From contig NZ_CP107008.1 in NCBI RefSeq assembly GCF_025725685.1, forward strand, positions 3,472,001 to 3,536,000: a DNA stretch of 64,000 nt, read 5' to 3'. Position numbers and translations under genes: made by a program. This DNA comes from Halomonas sp. M4R1S46 (GTDB lineage Bacteria; Pseudomonadota; Gammaproteobacteria; Pseudomonadales; Halomonadaceae). Positions 1-8,428 of this stretch are shown one piece after another. Under the pieces are notes generated by a model. The model did not search any database and was not told the DNA's origin. It saw only the letters and a program-made list of their open reading frames with translations. The stretch's first letter is position 1. Every line of letters starts with the position of its first letter.

Positions 1-1
1 C

Positions 2-1132
2 CTGATGGGCGCCGCCGTGGCCTCCTCGCCCACCGGGCGCGACCTGTATCGCTCCCTCGACCTGTGGCTGGGCAGGATGCCCGGCGGCCTGGCGATCTCC
101 AACATCGGCGCCTGCTCCATCTTCGCCGCCCTGTCGGGCTCCTCGCCGGCCACCAGTGCGGCGATCGGCAAGCTGGGCATTCCCGAGATGCGCAAGCGCG
201 GCTATCCCGATGGCGTCGCCGCCGGCTGCATCGCCGCCGGTGGCACCCTGGGCATCCTGATCCCGCCCTCGGTGACCATGATCGTCTACGGCATCTCCAC
301 CGAGACCTCCATCGGCCGCCTGTTCATCGCCGGCGCCCTGCCCGGGCTGATGCTCGCCGGGCTGTTCATGGCCTGGACGCTGATCGCCTGCAAGCTGGCC
401 GGCGGCTATGGCACCCCGAGCCCGCTGGCGGCGGCGGCCCACCAGGTCAAGCAGAACGTCGAGGGCAACCTCAAGGCGCTGGTGCGGGTGGTGCCCTTCC
501 TGGTGGTGGTCAGCGGCATCCTGTTCGCCCTCTACGGCGGCGTCGCCACGCCCTCGGAGGCGGCCGGGGCCGGCGCCTTCCTGTGCCTGGCGCTGGCGAT
601 CCTGGTCTACCGCATGTGGCAGGTGAAGCCACTCACGCTGATCATGCGCGATGCCCTGCGCGAGAGCGTGATGATCATGCTGATCATCGCCGCGGCCGAG
701 ATCTTCGCCTTCGCCCTGTCGTCGCTGTTCATCACCCAGACGGTGGCCGGGGCGATCGCCGACCTCGAGGTCAATCGCTGGGTCCTGATGGCGATCATCA
801 ACCTCTTCCTGCTGGTGGCCGGCTTCTTCCTGCCCCCGGTGGCGGTGATCGTGATGACCGCGCCGATCCTGCTGCCGATCATCCTGGCGGCCAACTTCGA
901 CCCCTACTGGTTCGCGGTGGTGCTGACCATCAACCTGGAGATCGGCCTGATCACCCCGCCGGTGGGCCTCAACCTCTTCATCATCAAGGGCATCGCCCCG
1001 GACATCGAGCTGCGCGACATCCTGATGGGGAGCCTCCCCTATGCGCTGTGCATGGTGCTGGGCATCGTCCTGCTGTGCTTCTTCCCGGGCATCGCCACCT
1101 GGCTGCCCGACCTGATCATGAGCCACTCATAA
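2..1132 (+). CDS. TRAP transporter large permease (DctM-like), 5' end cut by window
   Basis: This is the large membrane subunit of a tripartite (TRAP) carboxylate transporter in the inner membrane. The open frame runs from the window edge, so about 50 N-terminal residues of a normal 425-residue DctM are missing. The visible part has the DctM hallmark order: a loop with LSGSSPATSAAIG, then GYPDGVAAG, then GTLGILIPPSVTMIVYG, followed by many hydrophobic helices and a second ITPPVGLNLFIIKG repeat near the end. The next gene starts 13 bases downstream and encodes malonyl-CoA decarboxylase, so the substrate is probably malonate or a related dicarboxylate; that is inference from context. Confidence 0.93.
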   Translation: MMGAAVASSPTGRDLYRSLDLWLGRMPGGLAISNIGACSIFAALSGSSPATSAAIGKLGIPEMRKRGYPDGVAAGCIAAGGTLGILIPPSVTMIVYGISTETSIGRLFIAGALPGLMLAGLFMAWTLIACKLAGGYGTPSPLAAAAHQVKQNVEGNLKALVRVVPFLVVVSGILFALYGGVATPSEAAGAGAFLCLALAILVYRMWQVKPLTLIMRDALRESVMIMLIIAAAEIFAFALSSLFITQTVAGAIADLEVNRWVLMAIINLFLLVAGFFLPPVAVIVMTAPILLPIILAANFDPYWFAVVLTINLEIGLITPPVGLNLFIIKGIAPDIELRDILMGSLPYALCMVLGIVLLCFFPGIATWLPDLIMSHS

Positions 1133-1145
1133 GGGGCGATCCGCC

Positions 1146-2507
1146 ATGAACATGAGCTTCCTCCAGGAAATGTTCAGCACCATCACCCAGCGCGATGCCT
1201 TGCGTCGGCGGCGCAGCGACGAGCGACTGCCGGCCAGCCATGGTCGCCTGGCCGAGTCCTGCAGGGCGCTGCTGGAGAGCGACGGCGAGGCGTCGAGCAT
1301 CACCCTCGCCGGGCGTTGCCTGGAGCTCTACTCACGGCTCGACGACCAGGAGAAGCGGCGCTTCTTCGAGCGCCTCACCGAGGACTTCTCCGCGGATCCC
1401 GAGCGCATCGACCAGGCCTATGCCCGGTATCGGGACTCGCGGGACAACCGCGCCCTGCAGGCGCTGTTCGATGCCTGCGAGCCGAGTCGCCAGGAGGTGC
1501 TGCGGCGGCTCAACCTGACCAGCGGCGGCACCCATGAGCTGGTGCGCATGCGCGAGGACCTGCTGCCGCTGTTGCCCGAGCATCCCGAGCTGGGCGCGCT
1601 GAATGCCGACTTCGCGCACCTGTTCGCCTCCTGGTTCAACCGCGGCTTCCTGGTGCTCAAGCGCATCGACTGGAACACCCCCGCCGCCATCCTCGAGCGC
1701 ATCATCCACTACGAGGCGGTCCACGAGATCCAGGACTGGAACGACCTGCGGCGGCGCCTGGACGCCCGCGACCGCCGCTGCTTCGCCTTCTTCCACCCGG
1801 CGATCGGCGACGAGCCGCTGATCTTCGTCGAGGTCGCCCTGAACAAGGGCCTGCCCGACCAGATCCAGGCGATCCTCCACGGCCACGACAACGATGTCGA
1901 GGTATCGGACGCCGCCGACACCGCGGCCTTCTTCGGCATCAGCAACTGCCAGACCGGCCTGCGCGGGATCTCCTTCGGCAACTTCCTGATCAAGCAGGTC
2001 GTCCAGGAACTGAAGCAGGAACTGCCCAGGCTGCGCCACTTCGTCACCCTGTCACCGGTACCCGGCTTCCGGCAGTGGCTCGAGACCACCTGCCTGGGCG
2101 ACGACGCCCCGCTCGCCGGCGACGCGCGCCGGACCCTCGCGGCTCTCGAGGCCGACGACTGGCACCGGGACCCGGAACGGGCCGCCGCGCTCGAGGAGGT
2201 CGTCAAGCCGCTGGCCGCGCACTACCTGCTGCGCGAGAAGAACCGCCGTGGCCTGCCGCTCAACCCGGTGGCCCGCTTCCACCTCGGCAACGGCGCGGAG
2301 CTGCATCGCATCAACTGGCTGGGCGACGTGTCCGCGAAGGGCCTGCGCCAGGCCGCCGGCCTGATGGTCAACTACCTCTACGTGCTCGACGACATCGAAC
2401 GCAATCACGAGCAATACAGCACCGACGGCACCATCGCCCACGCCTCGGGCATCCGCGACCTCGACCGGCGCGCCCGCAAACTGCTCAAGGGAGAGACTGC
2501 AAAATGA
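1146..2507 (+). CDS. matA: Malonyl-CoA decarboxylase
   Basis: The enzyme converts malonyl-CoA to acetyl-CoA and CO2. The 453-residue protein has the MCD layout: a helical N-terminal half, then the GNAT-like C-terminal half with FFHPAIGDEPLIFVEVAL (about 215-235), an SNCQTGLRGISFGNFLIKQ stretch (about 260-280), TLSPVPGFRQWL, and the end motif PVARFHLGNGAELHRINW. The start has an AAGGGG ribosome site nine bases upstream. Its stop overlaps the next start as ATGA, so it is translationally coupled to the malonyl-CoA synthase. The pair activates malonate and decarboxylates it. The name follows the rhizobial mat genes. Confidence 0.93.
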   Translation: MNMSFLQEMFSTITQRDALRRRRSDERLPASHGRLAESCRALLESDGEASSITLAGRCLELYSRLDDQEKRRFFERLTEDFSADPERIDQAYARYRDSRDNRALQALFDACEPSRQEVLRRLNLTSGGTHELVRMREDLLPLLPEHPELGALNADFAHLFASWFNRGFLVLKRIDWNTPAAILERIIHYEAVHEIQDWNDLRRRLDARDRRCFAFFHPAIGDEPLIFVEVALNKGLPDQIQAILHGHDNDVEVSDAADTAAFFGISNCQTGLRGISFGNFLIKQVVQELKQELPRLRHFVTLSPVPGFRQWLETTCLGDDAPLAGDARRTLAALEADDWHRDPERAAALEEVVKPLAAHYLLREKNRRGLPLNPVARFHLGNGAELHRINWLGDVSAKGLRQAAGLMVNYLYVLDDIERNHEQYSTDGTIAHASGIRDLDRRARKLLKGETAK

Positions 2508-4027
2508 CCCACAACCTCTTCGACACCCTGGCTCGCCGCATGCAAGGCCGGGGCGACGCCGAGTTCATCATCACCCGCGAGGGGCGCGGCTACACCTATG
2601 CCCAGGCCCTGGCGGCGACGACCCGCCTGGCGGGCGCCCTGACCGCACTGGGCGTGACCCCCGGCGACCGCGTCGCCGTGCAGGTCGACAAGAGCCCCGA
2701 GACCGTCCTGCTGTACCTGGCCTGCCTGCGCATCGGCGGCGTCTACCTGCCGCTCAACACCGGCTACACCGGCGAGGAGATCCGCTACTTCCTGGGCGAC
2801 GCCGAGCCCGCGCTGTTCGTGTGCCGTCCCCGGGACCTCGACACCGCCCGGCAGATCGCCGGGGAATGCGGTTGCCCGGCGGCCGAGAGCCTCGGCACCG
2901 GGGGCGACGGCAGCCTGATGGCGCAGGTCGAGACGGCCACCCCGCGCGACGACATCGTGCCCCGCGGCGAGCGCGATCTGGCGGCGATCCTCTACACCTC
3001 GGGCACCACCGGGCGCTCCAAGGGGGCCATGCTGACCCATGACAACCTGCGCTCCAACGCCGAGGCGCTGGTGGCGAGCTGGCATTTCACGGAGGCCGAC
3101 CGGCTGATCCACGCCCTGCCGATCTTCCATACCCACGGCCTGTTCGTGGCCTGCAACGTGGTGATGATGTCCGGCGCCAGCATGCTGTTCCTGCCGCGCT
3201 TCGATGCCGACGTGATCTTCGAGGAGCTGCCGCGGGCCACCGTCATGATGGGGGTGCCGACCTTCTACACGCGCCTGCTGCAGGACGCGCGGCTGACCAG
3301 GGAGATGACCGCCAACATGCGCCTGTTCGTCTCCGGTTCGGCGCCGCTGACCGCCGAGACCCATCAGGCCTTCGAGCAGCGCACCGGCCACGCCATCCTC
3401 GAGCGCTATGGCATGACCGAGACCAACATGAACCTCTCCAATCCCTACGACGGGCGGCGCATCGCCGGCACCGTGGGCCGGCCACTGCCCGGCGTGGAGA
3501 TCCGCATCACCGACCTCGAGACCGGCGAGCCCGTCGCCGACGGCGAGATCGGCATGCTCCAGGTACGCGGGCCCAACGTGTTCATCGGCTACTGGCGGAT
3601 GCCCGAGAAGACCCGGGAGGAACTGCTCGAGGACGGCTTCTTCATCACCGGCGACCTGGCCCGGATCGAGGAGCACGGCTACGTGCAGATCGTCGGCCGC
3701 GACAAGGACCTGGTGATCTCCGGCGGCTACAACGTCTACCCCAAGGAGATCGAGCAGATCATCGACGAGCTCGACGGGGTCGACGAGTCCGCCGTGATCG
3801 GCGTGCCGCACCCCGACTTCGGCGAGGGCGTGACCGCCGTGGTGGTGCCGCGCCCCGGCGCCGAGATCGACGAGGCCAGGGTCATCGAATCGCTGGCGGG
3901 CCGGCTGGCCAGGTACAAGCAGCCCAAGCGGGTGTTCTTCGTCGACGAGCTGCCGCGCAACACCATGGGCAAGGTGCAGAAGAACCAGCTGCGACAGCAG
4001 TTCCAGGACACCTACGCCGCATCCTGA
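2504..4027 (+). CDS. matB: Malonyl-CoA synthase (AMP-forming acyl-CoA ligase)
   Basis: This 507-residue AMP-forming ligase is predicted to join malonate to CoA using ATP. The ATG at 2504 overlaps the decarboxylase stop (ATGA). Visible motifs are the P-loop-like LYTSGTTGRSKGAML (about 163-177), the ERYGMTETNMN motif (about 301-311) and the hinge/C-domain motif GRDKDLVISGGYNVYPKEIE, ending with PRNTMGKVQKNQL, which carries the catalytic lysine. The start agrees with family length; a longer open frame upstream is only overlap with the decarboxylase in another frame. Malonate specificity is inferred from the neighbour and overall resemblance to MatB. Confidence 0.92.
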   Translation: MTHNLFDTLARRMQGRGDAEFIITREGRGYTYAQALAATTRLAGALTALGVTPGDRVAVQVDKSPETVLLYLACLRIGGVYLPLNTGYTGEEIRYFLGDAEPALFVCRPRDLDTARQIAGECGCPAAESLGTGGDGSLMAQVETATPRDDIVPRGERDLAAILYTSGTTGRSKGAMLTHDNLRSNAEALVASWHFTEADRLIHALPIFHTHGLFVACNVVMMSGASMLFLPRFDADVIFEELPRATVMMGVPTFYTRLLQDARLTREMTANMRLFVSGSAPLTAETHQAFEQRTGHAILERYGMTETNMNLSNPYDGRRIAGTVGRPLPGVEIRITDLETGEPVADGEIGMLQVRGPNVFIGYWRMPEKTREELLEDGFFITGDLARIEEHGYVQIVGRDKDLVISGGYNVYPKEIEQIIDELDGVDESAVIGVPHPDFGEGVTAVVVPRPGAEIDEARVIESLAGRLARYKQPKRVFFVDELPRNTMGKVQKNQLRQQFQDTYAAS

Positions 4028-4051
4028 TCACACCGACCGAGAGGAACCGCC

Positions 4052-4810
4052 ATGCCTGTCACGGCCTATCGCATCGGCCAGATCGTGCCGAGCTCCAACA
4101 CCACCATGGAGACCGAGATCCCGGCGCTGCTGCGCGCCCGGGAGGCGGTGGCGCCGGAGCGCTTCACCTTCCATTCCAGTCGCATGCGCATGAAGCAGGT
4201 GACCCGCGAGGAGCTCGCGGCCATGGACGATGAGTCCGAGCGCTGCGCCCTGGAGCTCTCCGACGCCGCGGTCGACGTGATGGGCTATGCCTGCCTGGTG
4301 GCGATCATGAGCCGTGGCCGGGGCTATCACCGCGACTCCCAGCGACGCCTGCACGAGGTGTCCGTCGCCAACGGCCAGCCGGCCCCGGTGGTCAGCAGCG
4401 CCGGTGCCCTCACCGAGGGCCTGGCGGCGCTGGGCGCCCGGCGCGTCGCCATCATCACGCCCTACATGAAGCCGCTGACCCGGATGGTGGTGGACTACAT
4501 CGAGGCCGAGGGCATCCGGGTGGTCGACAGCATCGCCCTGGAGATCCCCGACAACCTGGAGGTCGGTCGCCGTGATCCCATGGCCCTGGTCGACATCGTG
4601 GGCCGCCTGGACCTTCGCGAGGCCGACGCCGTGGTGCTGTCGGCCTGCGTGCAGATGCCGTCGCTGGCGGCGATCCAGACGGTGGAGGACAGCCTGGGAC
4701 TGCCGGTGGTCTCCGCCGCCACCTGCACCGCCTTCCGGATGCTCAGGGCCCTCGACCTGGCGCCCCGTGTGCCGGCAGCCGGCCGGCTGCTGAGCGGCGA
4801 CTACCGCTAG
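4052..4810 (+). CDS. Maleate cis-trans isomerase-like Asp/Glu racemase-superfamily enzyme
   Basis: This 252-residue cytosolic enzyme belongs to the Asp/Glu racemase fold. It begins with RIGQIVPSSNTTMETEIP, typical of maleate isomerases, and has the two catalytic cysteines of the family at Cys81 (GYACLVA) and Cys199 (SACVQMPS). Maleate isomerase turns maleate into fumarate; arylmalonate decarboxylase is the nearest alternative reaction. A GAGAGGA site precedes the ATG. It closes the TRAP-matA-matB operon, so the operon may import and use maleate as well as malonate. Its TAG overlaps by four bases the stop of the convergent DUF2252 gene. Confidence 0.85.
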   Translation: MPVTAYRIGQIVPSSNTTMETEIPALLRAREAVAPERFTFHSSRMRMKQVTREELAAMDDESERCALELSDAAVDVMGYACLVAIMSRGRGYHRDSQRRLHEVSVANGQPAPVVSSAGALTEGLAALGARRVAIITPYMKPLTRMVVDYIEAEGIRVVDSIALEIPDNLEVGRRDPMALVDIVGRLDLREADAVVLSACVQMPSLAAIQTVEDSLGLPVVSAATCTAFRMLRALDLAPRVPAAGRLLSGDYR

Positions 4811-6144
4811 CCGGCCGTCGCCCCCTCCTCCTCCTCGACCGTCGCCTCGGCCTCCACGAAGGTGCGATAGTCCTGGCCGACGCAGTCGGCATAGCTCAGC
4901 GCCAGGGTCGCCACCATGGCGATGAAATGGTCCTGCCGCCCCTCGATCCGCGCGCAGACGCTGCGCGCGAAGCGCGCCGGGTCGTCCGGGTGCAACGCCC
5001 GGGCGCCGCGCAGGTGCTCGCGGGCGAGGATCCGGCCCCACTGTCGGGCCAGCTTGCGGTAGGGCTTGGCGCCGTCGAGCTTGTGGGTCGGGAAGTCGTC
5101 CTTGAAGGGCGAGCGCTCGCGCACCGAGAACACCGTCTCGCCCAGGTGCAGCCAGCCCAGGTAGAGGTCCGGGTGCTCGGCGATGGCGCTGAAGGCCGCG
5201 GCGTGGCGCGCGCCCTCGTGGGGGAAGGCGCGGCGCCAGGCGCGCTTCTCGGCGGCGTTCATCAGCCGCCAGCCCTCCGGGGGCGTCTGCTGCTTGACGT
5301 CGAGGATGACGTCGTCGTGCTCGTGGTCCCGGCCGCCCTCGATCAGCACGTAGAAGCGCTCGAGCCCCAGCGACCCGGTCCCGGCGTCGAGCCGCCGCGC
5401 CAGGTCCTTGACCCGGAAGTGGTCCCCCTCGGCCTCGGCACGCGTACCACGCAGGGTCTGGCGGTACTCCTCCTCGATGGCCTTGCGCAGCTGGCTGGCC
5501 TGGTGGGCCGGCAACCGGGCCAGCTTGTCCGGCCGCTCGGCGAAGCGACGGCCCTCGTCATCGGGGGTCGTCCACTTCTCGAGCATCTTCGCCCGGCTGC
5601 GCTTGGCGGCGACCTTCTCCAGGAAGGGCGCGAGCGGCCCCCTGGCGGTCTCCAGGGTCACCGCCAGGGGCTCCTCGCCGCGGACATGCCCACCCAGCTC
5701 GTCCACATAGGCCTCCACCAGGGCATCCAGGGCCTTGCGGGTGCCCTTGCCGGAGAGTTCCGCGTTCTCCCGGGCGTCGAGCACCAGGCTGATCGCCAGG
5801 CGCCAGAGGTCGTACTGGTAGTCGCCGATCAGCGCATCGTCGAAGTCGTCCATGCCGTAGCGCACGGCATCGTCGTGGTGGCCGTAGGCGCCGAAGTTGT
5901 AGGCATGGGCGTCGCCCTGCAGCCAGGTCTGGGTCTCCGGCAGGCCGCCGTAGAGGGCGAAGCGCCAGTCGTGCCAGACATCGGCCCAGTAGAGGTGGTT
6001 GGTGCCGCGAAAGAAGCGATACGGCGATTCCGCCAGCTTGGCGTACTTGGCCGCGCGATCCTCGGCGGAGAGGCCGGCATTGGCGGCGGTGATGGCATCG
6101 AGGACCTGGCGGGGACGGTTGTGACGGGTGAGCGGTTGCGACAT
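4807..6144 (-). CDS. DUF2252 family protein
   Basis: This 445-residue protein is of the DUF2252 family, which has a kinase-like fold by distant similarity but no established reaction. The family signatures visible are YRFFRGTNHLYWAD (about 43-56), WLQGDAHAYNFGAYG (about 75-89) and GMDDFDDALIGDYQYDLWRL; the two acidic stretches resemble catalytic and Mg-binding loops. I chose the ATG at 6144 because GGAG lies six bases upstream; a second ATG twelve bases earlier has no good site. It is read against the malonate operon and its stop overlaps that operon's last stop codon. Function in this organism is unknown. Confidence 0.85.
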   Translation of the reverse strand: MSQPLTRHNRPRQVLDAITAANAGLSAEDRAAKYAKLAESPYRFFRGTNHLYWADVWHDWRFALYGGLPETQTWLQGDAHAYNFGAYGHHDDAVRYGMDDFDDALIGDYQYDLWRLAISLVLDARENAELSGKGTRKALDALVEAYVDELGGHVRGEEPLAVTLETARGPLAPFLEKVAAKRSRAKMLEKWTTPDDEGRRFAERPDKLARLPAHQASQLRKAIEEEYRQTLRGTRAEAEGDHFRVKDLARRLDAGTGSLGLERFYVLIEGGRDHEHDDVILDVKQQTPPEGWRLMNAAEKRAWRRAFPHEGARHAAAFSAIAEHPDLYLGWLHLGETVFSVRERSPFKDDFPTHKLDGAKPYRKLARQWGRILAREHLRGARALHPDDPARFARSVCARIEGRQDHFIAMVATLALSYADCVGQDYRTFVEAEATVEEEEGATAG

Positions 6145-6222
6145 GCGAGGCTCCATTGCGGGACGAGGGCCGCCCTCCGGCGACCCAGGCCAGTCAAGCA
6201 GGCGGCGCCACCACCGGCAAGC

Positions 6223-7581
6223 CTAGAGGCTGTTGACCAGCACCACCAACGGCAACACCGGGCAGACGAAGCGGATGTACCAGGGCCACAGCTTCCAGAA
6301 CAGGCCCTGCTCGATCTCCGGCGCGCCCCGGCGCAGCTCCTGGAGCTTGGCGTTGCGCGACAACAGCCAGCCCACGTAGAGGCACACCAGGGCGCCGATC
6401 AGCGGCATGTTGTAGCTGATGGTGACCTGGATCGCCAAGCCGAAGAGCACCTCGAAGTGCATCAGGATCAGCGTCGAGACGGCGAAGATCAGCCCGCCCA
6501 TCAGCAGGGTCGCCCAAGTGCGCGAGACGCGGCCGGTCTCCGCCAGGGTGGCGACCGGCACCTCGAGCACCGGGAACATCGAGGTCAGGGCGGCGATCGA
6601 CAGCAGGGCGAAGAACAGGATCTCGAGCCCCGTCCCCAGCCCGCCGAGCGCATCGAACATCGCCGGCATGACGTCGAACAGCAGGGTCGTGGAACTCTGC
6701 AGCTGCCCGCTGGCATCGAAGATACCCACTCCCAGCTCGTCGGCCACGAACATCGCCGGCACGATCAGCATGCCGGCGATGAAGGCCACGCCCATGTCGA
6801 TGAACATCACCTGGGCACCGGTCCTGGGCAGGTGGGCATCCCGGCTCAGGTAGGAGCCGTAGATCACCATGGCGCCGACGCCGATGGACAGCGAGAAGAA
6901 GGCCTGGCCCATGGCGTCCACCACCAGTTGGCCATCGATTCGCGAGACGTCCGGCACCAGGTAGGCGACGAGCCCCTGGGCGGCCCCGGGCAGGGTCATG
7001 ACCACGCCGATCAGCACCAGCATCAGCACGATCAGCAGCGGCATCAGGCGCTTGGACCAGCGTTCGATGCCCTTGTTGACGCCGGCCAGCACCACCGCGA
7101 CGGTCACCAGCATGGCCGCGCAGGCCAGCCACCAGTCCTTCCAGAAGCCGCCCTCGCCGAAGATCGTGGCCCAGGCGTCGAGGCCCAGTACGTCGAGCAG
7201 TGGCGTCACCGTGAAGCCGATCAGCCAGCCGGTGACGATGGCGTAGAAGGCCTGGCCGAGGCAGGCGGTGAGGATGGCCAGCCCCCCGATAGCGGCGCCC
7301 AGGCGACCGGCGGTGCCGCTACCGCCGACTCGCGACATGGCCTGGATGACCCCGCTCTGGGCATGGCGTCCCAGGGTCAGCTCGGCCATCAGCGCCGGAT
7401 AGGCCAGGACGAAGGCCATCACCACATACAGCAGCAGGAAGGCGCCGCCGCCGTTGTTGGCGGCCATGGAGGGGAAGCTCCAGACGTTGCCGAGGCCCAC
7501 GGCGGCGCCGGCCGCGGCCATCAGGAAGCCGAAGCGGGAGGAGAACTGTGCTCTTGTCTTGTTCATGGCGAAAGGATCCAT
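6223..7581 (-). CDS. Sodium:neurotransmitter symporter (NSS/SNF) family transporter
   Basis: An integral inner-membrane Na+-coupled amino-acid symporter of the LeuT fold, about 452 residues. The N-terminal helix has the family sequence GFLMAAAGAAVGLGNVWSFP and the NNGGGAFLLLYV stretch of the Na+ and substrate sites, followed by roughly ten more hydrophobic helices. The start at 7581 has GGAG nine bases upstream; an internal ATG at 7566 is less well placed. It lies 54 bases after the formamidase-like gene on the same strand as kynureninase, so tryptophan or kynurenine uptake is a reasonable guess. A hairpin surrounds the ribosome site. Confidence 0.9.
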   Translation of the reverse strand: MDPFAMNKTRAQFSSRFGFLMAAAGAAVGLGNVWSFPSMAANNGGGAFLLLYVVMAFVLAYPALMAELTLGRHAQSGVIQAMSRVGGSGTAGRLGAAIGGLAILTACLGQAFYAIVTGWLIGFTVTPLLDVLGLDAWATIFGEGGFWKDWWLACAAMLVTVAVVLAGVNKGIERWSKRLMPLLIVLMLVLIGVVMTLPGAAQGLVAYLVPDVSRIDGQLVVDAMGQAFFSLSIGVGAMVIYGSYLSRDAHLPRTGAQVMFIDMGVAFIAGMLIVPAMFVADELGVGIFDASGQLQSSTTLLFDVMPAMFDALGGLGTGLEILFFALLSIAALTSMFPVLEVPVATLAETGRVSRTWATLLMGGLIFAVSTLILMHFEVLFGLAIQVTISYNMPLIGALVCLYVGWLLSRNAKLQELRRGAPEIEQGLFWKLWPWYIRFVCPVLPLVVLVNSL

Positions 7582-7635
7582 AGGGAGTCGCTCCACGACT
7601 CCGCCGTCGTTGTTGTGGTTGCCGCCTTCGGCGGT

Positions 7636-8412
7636 CTAGAGATGGTCGAGGATGTCGAAGTGATCGCGGCCCGGCAGGTCGCGCAGCCGGGCCGCGCCGC
7701 CGGCGGCCAGCACCGCGGCCCGGAAGTCGAGCGCCTGGCTCCGGAAGGCGGGGGTATCGTGCTCGGCGACCAGCAACTCCGTGGGCGGCAGGCCCGAGAG
7801 ATCGTCGAACAGCGGGCTCAGCGAACGCGCGCGGGCCGGGTCGAGTCCCAGGGGCGCGTTGACGTAGGTGTCGACCAGAGGCGTCAGGTCGTAGACGCCG
7901 CTGACCAGCAGCAGCGCGTCGATGGTCACGCCGTCCGGCGAGCACGCCTCGGCGGCGGACACTCGGCAGGCCAGCTGGGCGCCGGCGCTGTGCCCGCCCA
8001 GCACCCGCCGGGCGACGCCGCCCTGCTCCACCACCGCGTCCACCGCTGCCGCGAGGCCCTGACGGCACTGCGCGATCATGGTCTCGATCGAGACCCGTGG
8101 CGCCAGGCCATAGCCCAGCGAGGCGAAGGCCATGCCCCGGGCCAGGTAGCGCGCGGCCAGGAAGTCGGTGGCGGTGTGATCCAGTTCCTGCCAGTAGCCA
8201 CCATGGATGAACACCATCAGCGGCCAGGGCCCCGGCCCGGCCGGCAGGAAGAGGTCGGTGCAGCCCTCGGGATCGTCGGCATAGCGCAGCCGCGCCGGCC
8301 GATGGACTTCGACCAGGGCGGCCCCCTCGGCCGCCTGGCGGGCCAGGGTGGCGGCGAAGTCGCGGGCGTAGCGGCTCGGCGAGTAGTCGCGCTCCAGGGC
8401 GTCGCGGGTCAT
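7636..8412 (-). CDS. Alpha/beta hydrolase, probable kynurenine formamidase (AFMID type)
   Basis: This 258-residue cytosolic hydrolase has the esterase oxyanion motif HGGYWQ (about 70-75), the nucleophile elbow GGHSAGA and a late Asp/His pair (EHDTP and GRDHFD). This is the layout of the eukaryotic AFMID and related bacterial arylformamidases, which hydrolyse N-formylkynurenine to kynurenine and formate. It differs from the metal-dependent KynB. The gene starts 16 bases after the kynureninase stop, which strongly supports the assignment. A related hydrolase domain occurs at 12869-14047. Confidence 0.8.
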   Translation of the reverse strand: MTRDALERDYSPSRYARDFAATLARQAAEGAALVEVHRPARLRYADDPEGCTDLFLPAGPGPWPLMVFIHGGYWQELDHTATDFLAARYLARGMAFASLGYGLAPRVSIETMIAQCRQGLAAAVDAVVEQGGVARRVLGGHSAGAQLACRVSAAEACSPDGVTIDALLLVSGVYDLTPLVDTYVNAPLGLDPARARSLSPLFDDLSGLPPTELLVAEHDTPAFRSQALDFRAAVLAAGGAARLRDLPGRDHFDILDHL

Positions 8413-8428
8413 CGCATGGGCTCCCGGG

